Below are positions 17,497-25,443 of a stretch of DNA of 36,020 nt, one piece after another; position 1 is the stretch's first letter; every line of letters begins with the position of its first letter. Under the pieces are notes generated by a model, which saw only the letters and a program-made list of their open reading frames with translations, had not been told where the DNA came from and searched no databases. Source of the DNA: Oceanospirillaceae bacterium UBA1126. Its GTDB lineage: Bacteria > Pseudomonadota > Gammaproteobacteria > Pseudomonadales > Balneatricaceae. Both the position numbers and the translations under genes were made by a program. The stretch spans positions 1-36,020 of the forward strand of contig DCAT01000113.1 in NCBI GenBank assembly GCA_002312935.1, read 5' to 3'.

Positions 17497-17835
17497 ATTT
17501 TTACCAATTAATAGATTTAAAAGACACCACCAGTAGAAACTGATCATGCCATTAATGGGACCAAGAAGTTAACTCACATCTCGCTCAACGCTATGTGTTC
17601 ACTGGCAAGTCAAAAGTGACTTGCATTACTATTTTCACGGGTGACTGTGATTAACATCATTTACACCGAAAATAGGCCGCAATTAACCTTATTTTTATTA
17701 TCTGCTATAGCTTTTAAACGGCAAGGGTTGCAAAAGCGACTTCAGCCACACCCTTTAACTTTAGCATCTTTCGCAAGTATAATTTGAAACACCGTGCTAG
17801 AAAAGTCTTCTTTAGCAGAAACATTAAATAGCCAG
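17497..17835. other. Intergenic region upstream of the M16 protease, no gene seen
   Basis: About 340 bases without a convincing coding region. The only clear structure is a perfect 8-bp hairpin at 17605-17624. Part of 17497-17547 could be an N-terminal extension of the protease. The promoter of the protease gene should lie here, but no hexamer pair stands out. Confidence 0.6.
17605..17624. repeat. Perfect inverted repeat, 8-bp arms, 4-base loop
   Basis: GCAAGTCA-AAAG-TGACTTGC, about 110 bases upstream of the protease start and 210 bases downstream of the ubiF-like stop. No T-tract follows on either strand, so it is not an obvious terminator; operator or RNA hairpin are both possible. Confidence 0.5.
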
Positions 17836-19008
17836 TTAAATACCCATCGCATACCGAATGATTTGTTTTTTAATTAGTGGGACTTTGGCCGATGCCAGCA
17901 CCATATTTCTAAGCCACTTGCTCTTGGTACCCGTTTGGCTAAATCCATGGTGAAAGGCATCCATACTGTGAAGCATGATGCTATTGGCTAACTTTCGCTG
18001 CTTTTGATATCGACTCAGCACCCCTATTGTGGACCAATCTTCGCCAGAGTTGCGAGCCTTCTTGAGGGTTTCTGCCAAACTAGACACGTCTTGAAAACCT
18101 AAATTAACACCCTGCCCAGCCAGTGGGTTAATGACATGGGCTGCATCACCAACTAATACCATGCCGTCCATACAGTAACTTTGAGCATGTTGTTTTTGTA
18201 ATCCAAAAGAGGCCTTTTCAGTCACTTCGATGGCGCCAAGTTCAGCCGGGAAATGTGCCATAATTTCACCTGCCAAGTCTACGTTAGTTAAATTTGCTAA
18301 CGCTCGTGCATGATCTGTCTGGTGGTACCAAACGACAGAACCGTGCTGACCCAGCAGAGGTAAAAAAGCTTGCGGGCCGGTATTTACAAAGCGTTGCCAA
18401 GTGATATCTTGCTGGCCCAGCTGAGTATTAACAGAGGCCACCAGACAAGCTTGCTGATATTGCCCGCGATTAACGCCAACTCCAAAGCCTTGCCTCACCT
18501 TAGACTGAGCACCATCTGCACCAACGACCAACCGAGCCGATATACTTTGCCCAGTATCAAGGTCTATACGCATTGTCTTACCATCACGATGAAAGTGTTC
18601 TGGCGATGCAGGACAAATGATCTTTACGTTGTCATTGCTTTGCAAAGCCTGCCACAAGCTAAGTTGTACCAATCGGTTTTCAACAATATGTCCAAGTTCT
18701 GCTACACCCACTTGATTGGCGCTAAACGTTAGGTCTCCAAAGCCTGCAACTTCCCAGACACGCATGCGCTTGTAGGGGCAAAGACGCATGCCTTGAAGGA
18801 TCTCCCAGGCGGCAGATTGCTGCATTACCTGCGCACTTTTAGGGCTTAAAGCAGAAATTCTTAGATCAAATTTCTGGCTTAAGTCATACCGACCTGGCTT
18901 ATGCCCGTCCACTAGGGCAATGGAAAATCCATGTGGGGCAAGCAGTGTTGCCAAGGCAGCGCCAATCATACCACCACCACAAATCACAATGTCGTAATCA
19001 CATTTCAC
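17836..19008 (-). CDS. ubiF: Ubiquinone biosynthesis FAD monooxygenase, UbiF type
   Basis: A 390-aa flavoprotein hydroxylase of the UbiH/UbiF/COQ6 family. It has the FAD GxGxxG motif (IVICGGGMIGAALATLL), the DG region VVGADGAQSKVRQ and the second FAD motif GDAAHVINPLAGQGVNLGF. Segments resemble E. coli UbiF as I recall it: MRLCPYKRMRVWE, GHIVENRLVQLSLWQAL, GPQAFLPLL and the C terminus. That suggests C6 hydroxylation (demethoxyubiquinone to demethylubiquinone), but UbiH or UbiI cannot be excluded without alignment. The start is GTG with AAAGGC upstream. It appears monocistronic. Confidence 0.85.
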   Translation of the reverse strand: MKCDYDIVICGGGMIGAALATLLAPHGFSIALVDGHKPGRYDLSQKFDLRISALSPKSAQVMQQSAAWEILQGMRLCPYKRMRVWEVAGFGDLTFSANQVGVAELGHIVENRLVQLSLWQALQSNDNVKIICPASPEHFHRDGKTMRIDLDTGQSISARLVVGADGAQSKVRQGFGVGVNRGQYQQACLVASVNTQLGQQDITWQRFVNTGPQAFLPLLGQHGSVVWYHQTDHARALANLTNVDLAGEIMAHFPAELGAIEVTEKASFGLQKQHAQSYCMDGMVLVGDAAHVINPLAGQGVNLGFQDVSSLAETLKKARNSGEDWSTIGVLSRYQKQRKLANSIMLHSMDAFHHGFSQTGTKSKWLRNMVLASAKVPLIKKQIIRYAMGI

Positions 19009-19255
19009 GTCTAGTAGCCTTTACGTTAATCAATAAACTAGTCAACTTAATTTGCCTTTGCCCCATAAAAGCCCTTCCCTTCCAAGCCCACTTGTGGTCT
19101 ATTAAAAGCATGGCTGCAGCATAAGAATCTACTTATTTGGAGCCTAAGTTATGTTGGTCTCACGGCTAACAAGTCTATCTACTTAACCCAACTAACCCAA
19201 GAGGAACCACACTCTATTTCTACTTTTTTTAACTCTCCCTAAGAAGGAATCGATT

Positions 19256-19615
19256 ATGCAAATGAACATTACTGCTCGTCACGACACCAAAGCTACTGAT
19301 GCCATAAAAGAACGTATTATGGCCAAGCTGCAGAAAAATGAAAGCCACTTCGATCATATTACTAACATTCAAGTCACTATGGACAAAGAAGGTAACCAAG
19401 ACCTTGCTGAAGCCACTCTTCACCTCAATACTGGCCAAGAAATATTTGCCAAAGCCAGAGGCAACAACATGTTTAGTGCGATCGACTCTTTGAGCGCTAA
19501 AATAGAAACCCAGTTACAAAAAGCTAAATCTAAAACACAAACCCGAAAAGGCATTGATAAAGGCATGCGCGTGATGTCTGAAGAGCCAGAAGAACCGGAT
19601 GAAGAAGTCGCTTAA
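19256..19615 (+). CDS. hpf: Ribosome hibernation promoting factor, short form
   Basis: A 119-aa HPF/RaiA-family protein that binds the 30S subunit and helps inactivate ribosomes in stationary phase. It starts MQMNITARHDTKATDAIKE, followed by the predicted alpha-beta fold ending about residue 95 (MFSAIDSLSAKIETQLQKAK), then an acidic tail (EEPEEPDEE). It lacks the C-terminal dimerisation domain of long HPF. AAGGAA lies 6 bases before the ATG. In many gammaproteobacteria hpf sits next to rpoN; here it is alone beside ubiF. The stop codon overlaps the convergent gene by 4 bases. Confidence 0.92.
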   Translation: MQMNITARHDTKATDAIKERIMAKLQKNESHFDHITNIQVTMDKEGNQDLAEATLHLNTGQEIFAKARGNNMFSAIDSLSAKIETQLQKAKSKTQTRKGIDKGMRVMSEEPEEPDEEVA

Positions 19616-20058
19616 TCTAAATGTTCAGCAAAGGTGGTATAGGTCTCATAGTCATTAATTCCTAACGCTGCTGCAGAACATAACGCCATAGGATCTTCCG
19701 CAAGATCCTTTGGTACCACTACCAAACCATCACTGAAAGACACTACTTGTAAGCCAACTTTATGGCAATGAGCAAAGACCTTTTCCAGCGCGTGCACAAC
19801 CTGCTCTTGATCCTTAAGCAATCGGTCACGTGGAATTTCATCATGGGCTGGGGGCTTGTACTTAAACTGCTTTAGTACTTGTTTCTGATCATCCATCATC
19901 AACAGCAACACATCACCCCACCGCCATTGTTCTAACAAACGCTTACAAAATAAAAATTGCCCAACATCGGTGCAGTGAACACGGTCGCCTGCGCGCAATT
20001 GCCTTAACTCATCGTGCACGTGCTGCTGCGTGGTGGTGCTGGTGATTTCTATATGCAT
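19612..20058 (-). CDS. Hypothetical protein, 148 aa, unrecognised
   Basis: I do not recognise a family. The protein is soluble-looking and rich in His, Asp and Leu, with hydrophobic strands (WGDVLLLMMDD, VGLQVVSFSDGLVVVPKD) and a predicted helix (DQEQVVHALEKVFAHCHKVG), suggesting an alpha/beta domain. There is no signal peptide or membrane segment. It fills the space between convergent hpf and divergent ETF-QO, and the alternative frames there are short, which supports it being real. The ribosome-binding site is weak. Confidence 0.65.
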   Translation of the reverse strand: MHIEITSTTTQQHVHDELRQLRAGDRVHCTDVGQFLFCKRLLEQWRWGDVLLLMMDDQKQVLKQFKYKPPAHDEIPRDRLLKDQEQVVHALEKVFAHCHKVGLQVVSFSDGLVVVPKDLAEDPMALCSAAALGINDYETYTTFAEHLD

Positions 20059-20206
20059 TGTGGGTTCTTTGCTTTAGGTATAGACCGACAGTTTAACAAA
20101 CCTAGCCCCTAAGTGGAGATTTTCAAGCATTATCACCCAAGACTGTTCGGTATTGATTGAAACTCTGTTTAAGAACAGCCACTATAAGTCGGTATATGAA
20201 CAGTAG

Positions 20207-20232
20207 GCCACTTTTACAGGCGTTAAAGTGGC
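20207..20232. repeat. Inverted repeat upstream of ETF-QO
   Basis: GCCACTTT (20207-20214) and AAAGTGGC (20225-20232), perfect 8-bp arms around a 10-base loop. It lies 6 bases before a TATAAT (20239-20244) and so occupies the -35 region of that possible promoter; a regulatory operator is plausible. Confidence 0.45.
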
Positions 20233-20238
20233 TCTTTG

Positions 20239-20244
20239 TATAAT
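20239..20244 (+). promoter_or_regulatory. Possible -10 element of the ETF-QO gene
   Basis: Consensus TATAAT 24 bases before the GTG start. No good -35 at 16-18 bases is present; the inverted repeat 20207-20232 occupies that region, so an activator may be needed. Confidence 0.35.
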
Positions 20245-20268
20245 TAAATCTAAACAAGAGGATATGCA

Positions 20269-21921
20269 GTGGAACGTGAATCAATGGAGTTCGATGTTGT
20301 TATTGTGGGTGCTGGCCCATCTGGCCTTGCCACCGCATGTAAACTACTACAACTAGCCCAAGAAAAAGGCCAGGAATTGAGCGTTTGTGTAGTTGAAAAA
20401 GGCTCTGAGGTAGGTGCCCATATATTGTCTGGCGCTATCTTAGAGCCCACAGCCCTAAACGAACTTTTTCCTGATTGGCAATCCATGGGAGCACCGCTCA
20501 CTGCGCCTGTTGTTAGAGACGAAATGCATATTCTTACGAGTTCCACAGGTGGTATGTCATTGCCTAATTTTGCTATTCCCAAGCCAATGCACAACGAAGG
20601 TAACTACATTGTTAGTTTAGGTAATGTGTGTCGTTGGCTCGCTGAGCAAGCTGAAATTTTAGGTGCCGAAATCTTCCCAGGTTTCGCTGCTTCTGAAGTC
20701 CTTTATCATGAAGATGGCAGTGTTAAAGGCATTGCTACAGGGGACATGGGGGTCAGTGAAACTGGTGAGCAAAAAGACAGTTATATGCAAGGAATGGAAT
20801 TACACGCAAAATATACTGTATTTTCTGAGGGCTGCCGGGGTCATCTGGGCAAACAATTGATTGAAAAATTTAACCTTGATTTAGAGGCAACGAGCCAGCA
20901 TTATGGCATTGGCATTAAAGAACTATGGGATATTGACCCAGCCAAACACCAACCCGGCTTAGTTGTCCATGGTTCTGGCTGGCCGCTGACCAAAGGGGCC
21001 AATGGTGGTTTTTTCCTATACCACGGTGACAATAACCAAGTGACTGTAGGTATTATAATTGACCTAAGCTACGATAATCCACATCTAAGCCCATTTGACG
21101 AATTCCAGCGCCTTAAGCATCACCCTGTACTTAAACAGCATTTAGAAGGCGGCTCTAGAGTGTCTTATGGCGCTCGTGCTGTCGAAAAAGGGGGGCTATT
21201 CGCCTTACCTAAAATGAGCCTTCCAGGTGCCTTACTTATTGGCTGTGACGCAGGGACTATGAACTTTGCCAAAATTAAAGGCAGCCATACGGCAATGAAA
21301 TCCGGCATGTTAGCAGCTGAGACATTATTTGAAGCCATTACCAACGGTGACCAAGGTAAGCAAGACTTACTCGCATATGGTGAGAAGTTTAAGCAGTCTT
21401 GGTTACATGAAGAGCTTTATAAAGCGCGTAATTTTGGTGCTGCAATGCACAAGTTTGGCATGTGGTTAGGAGGCGCCTTTAATTGGTTTGACCAAAATAT
21501 TTTTGGCGGCAAGCTTCCGGTCACTTTAAAAGATAATACCCCTGACTATGCGCAGTTAAAACCTGCCGCCCAGATGCCTAAAATTGAGTATCCTAAACCT
21601 GATGGAATCACCAGTTTTGACAAGTTATCATCAGTATTTATTTCTGGTACTAATCATGAGGAAAACCAGCCCTGTCATCTTACTTTAAAGGATGCAAGCC
21701 TGCCTTTAGGTATTAACTTAAGCATGTGGGATGAACCAGCACAACGGTATTGCCCTGCTGGCGTATACGAAGTACTGGAGAACGAAAGTGGTGACAAAAC
21801 CTTCCAGATCAACAGTCAAAATTGTGTCCACTGCAAAACCTGCGACATTAAGGACCCAAGTCAAAATATTACCTGGGTGGTGCCAGAGGGTGCAGGCGGC
21901 CCAAACTACCCCAACATGTAA
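20269..21921 (+). CDS. Electron transfer flavoprotein-ubiquinone oxidoreductase (ETF dehydrogenase)
   Basis: A 550-aa membrane-associated flavo-iron-sulfur enzyme that passes electrons from ETF (reduced by acyl-CoA and other dehydrogenases) to ubiquinone. The N-terminal FAD motif VIVGAGPSGLATA starts near residue 11, and the family motif GAHILSGAILEPTAL follows. The C-terminal ferredoxin-like 4Fe-4S site is NCVHCKTCDIKDPSQNI with a further Cys in RYCPAGVYE. The protein ends PEGAGGPNYPNM, as in other ETF-QOs, so it is full length. GTG is the start, with AAGAGGA 6 bases upstream. No etfA or etfB gene is in the window. Confidence 0.95.
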   Translation: MERESMEFDVVIVGAGPSGLATACKLLQLAQEKGQELSVCVVEKGSEVGAHILSGAILEPTALNELFPDWQSMGAPLTAPVVRDEMHILTSSTGGMSLPNFAIPKPMHNEGNYIVSLGNVCRWLAEQAEILGAEIFPGFAASEVLYHEDGSVKGIATGDMGVSETGEQKDSYMQGMELHAKYTVFSEGCRGHLGKQLIEKFNLDLEATSQHYGIGIKELWDIDPAKHQPGLVVHGSGWPLTKGANGGFFLYHGDNNQVTVGIIIDLSYDNPHLSPFDEFQRLKHHPVLKQHLEGGSRVSYGARAVEKGGLFALPKMSLPGALLIGCDAGTMNFAKIKGSHTAMKSGMLAAETLFEAITNGDQGKQDLLAYGEKFKQSWLHEELYKARNFGAAMHKFGMWLGGAFNWFDQNIFGGKLPVTLKDNTPDYAQLKPAAQMPKIEYPKPDGITSFDKLSSVFISGTNHEENQPCHLTLKDASLPLGINLSMWDEPAQRYCPAGVYEVLENESGDKTFQINSQNCVHCKTCDIKDPSQNITWVVPEGAGGPNYPNM

Positions 21922-22055
21922 TTTTTTAAGCTGGGTAGCGTAATTTAGGTTAATGTTCATAATCATTAAATTGTGTACCTGTGTAACCACTTAATAGGCT
22001 TTAACTTAACGTGCAACTTAAGTAGATTGCCTATCATTTAATTGGAACAAACAAA

Positions 22056-22793
22056 ATGAACCGACATGAGTTTCACTTAAAATTTGGGAGTAAAAATCCC
22101 ATTGTTTTACCCGTGATCCATGTGTTGAATTATGCACAAACGCATCGCAATATTGTCATCGCAATGGAAGGTGGTTGCCCAGGGGTATTGCTAATCAATC
22201 ATGATTTTGAAAAGGAAAAGCTATTACCAATTATTAAGCGCATCCGGGCTACATTTTCTGACTATTGGCTTGGCATAAACTTTCTTGCCGTCACTGGTGA
22301 GTTTGCCTTTCCAATTTTAGGCGCGCTGCAATCTGAAGGCATTTACATTGACGGGTATTGGGCTGATGATGCGTGTATTGACGAGCGTCGTGCGGAGAAT
22401 GATCAGATAGAAGCCAACAGAATTAACACAGTACGCAAAGAGAGTGGCTGGCAAGGCTTATACATCGGTGGAACAGCGTTTAAAAAACAGCGAGAAGTTG
22501 ACCCAGCTGGGTATGCTTATAGCGCTCAATTAGCCACTAGCTATATGGATGTTGTGGTAACTTCTGGCATTGCCACAGGCCATGCTGCCGATGTTGAAAA
22601 AATCAAAACTTTTCGGATAAGCTGCGGTGATACAGCTCTGGCCATTGCATCTGGAATCACGCTAGATAATGTAAAAGACTATGCTGAAGATGCAGACTTG
22701 CTGATGGTTGCCACTGGTATAAACTCTAAAGATGACTTTTATAATATAGACCCAAAAAAGTTAAAGAGCTTGATGAATAGTATCAAAGGTTAG
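22056..22793 (+). CDS. BtpA/SgcQ-like TIM-barrel protein
   Basis: A 245-aa protein with a predicted TIM-barrel resembling BtpA (cyanobacterial photosystem I biogenesis protein) and E. coli SgcQ, neither of which I know to have an assigned activity. Matching blocks are NPIVLPVIHVLNY at the N terminus, YWLGINFLAVTGE in the middle, VVVTSGIATGHAADVEKIK (about 166-184) and ALAIASGITLDNVKDYAEDA (about 194-213). The last two resemble phosphate-binding loops of late barrel strands. It lacks a signal peptide. It is followed after 10 bases by an APRT-like gene, so the pair is probably one operon, suggesting a role in nucleotide or ribose-phosphate chemistry (inference). Confidence 0.72.
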   Translation: MNRHEFHLKFGSKNPIVLPVIHVLNYAQTHRNIVIAMEGGCPGVLLINHDFEKEKLLPIIKRIRATFSDYWLGINFLAVTGEFAFPILGALQSEGIYIDGYWADDACIDERRAENDQIEANRINTVRKESGWQGLYIGGTAFKKQREVDPAGYAYSAQLATSYMDVVVTSGIATGHAADVEKIKTFRISCGDTALAIASGITLDNVKDYAEDADLLMVATGINSKDDFYNIDPKKLKSLMNSIKG

Positions 22794-22803
22794 GGAGAAA
22801 CAT

Positions 22804-23424
22804 ATGAGTTCCGATAAAGGTCCAAGAAATGATCGATGGTATTTCTCTATCATGGCACCCAATACAAAAGGGGATAAATTTGCATGGCTTGATCCAACGT
22901 CCATCTATATTAATGGACGTGCGTATCAAGATTTACTTGATGATCTTTGCGCTGACATAGATCCAAAGGATATAGATGTTGTTGCTGGATTAGATGCCAT
23001 GGGATTTGTTTTAGCAGCCGGCATTGCTGCTCGTATTGGTTGTGGATTTCTACCTATTCGAAAGGCCGGAAAATTATGCGTTGATACAGATAGTGCGTCC
23101 ATGACAAATTATTCTGGGCGAACTCAATCAATGGAAATGCGACTCCCCGCGTATGCCCCAGGCACTCGAGTATTATTGGTTGACCAATGGGTTGAAACCG
23201 GTGGAACAATGCATGGTGCTGTGCAGTTAGTTGAGCAACAACAGGGCGTAGTTGCAGGAATGGTGGCCATTGTTATGGAAGAGAATGAGAACACCACCAG
23301 ATACCGTGAGACGTATAAGTGTGTTACTGCAATACAGCCAAACACACCGTGGCAAGATCAGGCAAATGCTCAATATTTAGAAAGCTTTAAAAGCTATAAT
23401 CCAGAGTCAGCTTTTCCTAAATAA
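22804..23424 (+). CDS. Adenine phosphoribosyltransferase-like protein
   Basis: A 206-aa type I phosphoribosyltransferase. The block GLDAMGFVLAAGIAARIGCG then FLPIRKAGKL resembles the APRT hood and RK-x-GKL region, and VLLVDQWVETGGT (123-135) is the PRPP-binding loop. The usual second acidic residue of the loop (DD) is Gln here (D127-Q128). AGGGAGA precedes the ATG by 6 bases. The last ~25 residues (from WQDQANAQYLE) are unlike E. coli APRT. It is probably cotranslated with the BtpA-like gene. The base substrate is likely a purine but cannot be read. Confidence 0.8.
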   Translation: MSSDKGPRNDRWYFSIMAPNTKGDKFAWLDPTSIYINGRAYQDLLDDLCADIDPKDIDVVAGLDAMGFVLAAGIAARIGCGFLPIRKAGKLCVDTDSASMTNYSGRTQSMEMRLPAYAPGTRVLLVDQWVETGGTMHGAVQLVEQQQGVVAGMVAIVMEENENTTRYRETYKCVTAIQPNTPWQDQANAQYLESFKSYNPESAFPK

Positions 23425-23453
23425 AATATAACCTGTAGAGAGAATATTAAACT

Positions 23454-23500
23454 GGGGCCGGTTATTAAGGTCATCAGGCCTGATCATAATGGCCTGCCCC
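23454..23500. terminator. Bidirectional hairpin terminator with embedded palindrome
   Basis: GGGGC/GCCCC outer stem extends past one mismatch into GGTTATT/AATGGCC (two G-U pairs). The apical region contains the palindrome ATCAGGCCTGAT (23473-23484). It is placed between the convergent APRT-like gene and upp, with TTTAATG following on the plus strand. Confidence 0.5.
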
Positions 23501-23530
23501 TTTAATGACTTTATAACGCTTACTTTGGTG

Positions 23531-24160
23531 CTATTTAGTCCCAAAGATCTTGTCACCTGCGTCACCAAGGCCTGGGATAATATAGCCTTGTTCATTTAGG
23601 CACTCATCAATTGCTGCAACATATAAATTCACTTCTGGATGCAGTTCTGACACCTTCAATAAACCCTCTGGTGAGGCCACTAAGAATAGCCCCATAATGT
23701 TTTTACAGCCCTTTTGCTTAAGTAAATCAATGGTAGCTAGCAGTGTACCCCCAGTAGCCAACATGGGATCAATGATTAGTGCTGTGCGCTGATCTACATC
23801 AGCAATTATTTTATCGAAGTAAGCAACGGGCTGAAGAGTCTCTTCATCGCGATATAATCCAACAACACTTACTTTTGCATTGGGCACAAGCTGCATTACG
23901 CCCTCAAGCATACCTAAACCCGCTCGCAAAATCGGCACAATAGTAAGTTTTTTGCCGGCTAACATTTGTACCGGGATACGCTCTCCTTGCCAACCATCAA
24001 TGTTAACTTTTTCCAAGGGTAACCCCCTACTTGCCTCATAGGTCAGTAGGCTGGCAACTTCATTGGATAGTTCTCTAAACTGTTTGGTGCTCACATGTGC
24101 CTTGCGCAAAAGAGCAAGTTTATGTGAAATAAGGGGATGATGAATTTCATGTACTGGCAT
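23531..24160 (-). CDS. upp: Uracil phosphoribosyltransferase
   Basis: A 209-aa enzyme converting uracil and PRPP to UMP (pyrimidine salvage). The PRPP loop is DPMLATGGTL (131-140). The uracil-binding C terminus GYIIPGLGDAGDKIFGTK and the motif ILRAGLGMLEG are intact, and length is exactly typical. It is followed after 20 bases by nothing on the same strand except the terminator hairpin, and is preceded by the DUF1285 gene only 20 bases upstream, so it may be the last gene of a tetR-DUF1285-upp run. Confidence 0.97.
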   Translation of the reverse strand: MPVHEIHHPLISHKLALLRKAHVSTKQFRELSNEVASLLTYEASRGLPLEKVNIDGWQGERIPVQMLAGKKLTIVPILRAGLGMLEGVMQLVPNAKVSVVGLYRDEETLQPVAYFDKIIADVDQRTALIIDPMLATGGTLLATIDLLKQKGCKNIMGLFLVASPEGLLKVSELHPEVNLYVAAIDECLNEQGYIIPGLGDAGDKIFGTK

Positions 24161-24180
24161 TATATGTATTTCCTAGTGGG

Positions 24181-24717
24181 CTACGCTGGCCCAATATAGT
24201 ATCGATGAGGGCCACTGGTCAACTCAGCGTGATCCCCGTGGGTTGTTTCAACCACTTCGCAGGCCAGTGCAAGCTGGTAAAAAACGGCCCGATTAATGCG
24301 ACCCCACAGACCATCGCGCACACACACTCTTGGCTGTGGTTGTTCTGAGTTATAGGTCACAACCAATTGGTCTAACTGTGAGAGATAAATTTGGTCACCC
24401 GTGTTGGTCGTAAATTGCCACAGGTCAACACCCTCGTGATGCACGTAGTCTGCTGCAACAATCACAAAAGGCAGGTCCTCTACGGTAATACGGAAGGCCT
24501 CTGTAGGTGTGATGATCCAATAATCACCATTGGCTTGACGCTGCAGCAAGCGCGCAAACAATTGCATGATTTTAGTTTTAACAATAGCACTACCTTCATG
24601 GAACCACGTACCATCTGCAGTAATGATTAAGTCTATATCTCCATTAAATTGAGGTTGCCAAGAGTTTAAATCATAATTAGGCAATTTCTGGGCTTGAGCG
24701 ACTAGCTGTTCTAACAT
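24181..24717 (-). CDS. DUF1285 family protein
   Basis: A 178-aa protein matching what I recall of DUF1285, a conserved proteobacterial family of unknown function. Features are DIDLIITADGTWFHEGSAI near residues 28-46, then VKTKIMQLFARLL, YWIITPTEAFRITVEDLPF and YHVHHEG-like YVHHEGVDLWQF. There is no signal peptide. It lies 6 bases after the TetR gene and 20 bases before upp, the same TetR-DUF1285 adjacency that I recall beside tatD in Pseudomonas. Confidence 0.82.
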   Translation of the reverse strand: MLEQLVAQAQKLPNYDLNSWQPQFNGDIDLIITADGTWFHEGSAIVKTKIMQLFARLLQRQANGDYWIITPTEAFRITVEDLPFVIVAADYVHHEGVDLWQFTTNTGDQIYLSQLDQLVVTYNSEQPQPRVCVRDGLWGRINRAVFYQLALACEVVETTHGDHAELTSGPHRYYIGPA

Positions 24718-24723
24718 TTTAAG

Positions 24724-25443
24724 TTAGTCTTGATCAGCAGTATTGTGGTCATGGGGCACCTTTTTTGATAAGTCTGTATGACGACTCTGCCCACGGTTAC
24801 CCATACGCATACCTATTTGCATCAGAAACTCAAAAAAAGCTTCACGGTCTTGAATGAATTCTTTAAAGAACCCAGAGTCATGCAACGCTAAGGCACCATG
24901 AACTAGAGCCCAAGACGCAGATAAATGGAAATAAGCTGGCACCTGCTCCAGTTTTCCAGAATCAATACGTTTTTCAACTAAGGTGGTGAGCACCTGCATA
25001 TTTTCATTTCTAATTTGGTGAACGTCGGCAATTTCCTTATCATATTCCTCACCCTTGATCAGACGATCTTCTAAGCGGTCAAAGAGTAACGCTTGCTCAG
25101 GATCATTCATCCGGTATTCAAAGTAACTGCGCCACAAAGACTCCGGGTCGGAGAAATCTTTTGTTGCCAATAAACTGGCTAATTGAAGTTCATAATTAAT
25201 CAATAAATAAATATAGATATCTGATTTAGACTTAAAGTGTTTGTATATGGTGCCTTTACCAATACCCACGTTATCAGCAATCATTTCTACAGTCACTTTG
25301 TCTTCACCATGCACACGAAAGAGCTCTAGAGCTGTTTCTAGTATTTCTTCTTCCCTGCGCTTAAATTCACGTACCTTGCGATTCTCTTTTTCACGTGGAA
25401 AATAGGCAGGAATGTTTGGTTTTGCAGCAATGCCCCAATTCAT
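24724..25443 (-). CDS. TetR-family transcriptional regulator
   Basis: A roughly 239-aa TetR regulator. The N-terminal helix EEEILETALELFRVHGEDKV leads into the helix-turn-helix VTVEMIADNVGIGKGTIYKHF (about 50-70), then a ligand domain rich in acidic residues. The frame is open to an ATG at 25503, but the ATG at 25443 has AAGGT 7 bases upstream and gives a more usual N terminus. Its family position resembles the TetR gene next to tatD in Pseudomonas; the effector is unknown. It differs from PsrA as I recall PsrA's sequence, so I do not link it to the palindrome at 4168. Confidence 0.88.
   Translation of the reverse strand: MNWGIAAKPNIPAYFPREKENRKVREFKRREEEILETALELFRVHGEDKVTVEMIADNVGIGKGTIYKHFKSKSDIYIYLLINYELQLASLLATKDFSDPESLWRSYFEYRMNDPEQALLFDRLEDRLIKGEEYDKEIADVHQIRNENMQVLTTLVEKRIDSGKLEQVPAYFHLSASWALVHGALALHDSGFFKEFIQDREAFFEFLMQIGMRMGNRGQSRHTDLSKKVPHDHNTADQD

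Noticed and set aside
17797..17835. Terminator hairpin after the ubiF-like gene (TGCTA...TAGCA)
   Set aside because: The stem is only five clean pairs, then mismatched, with no T-tract.
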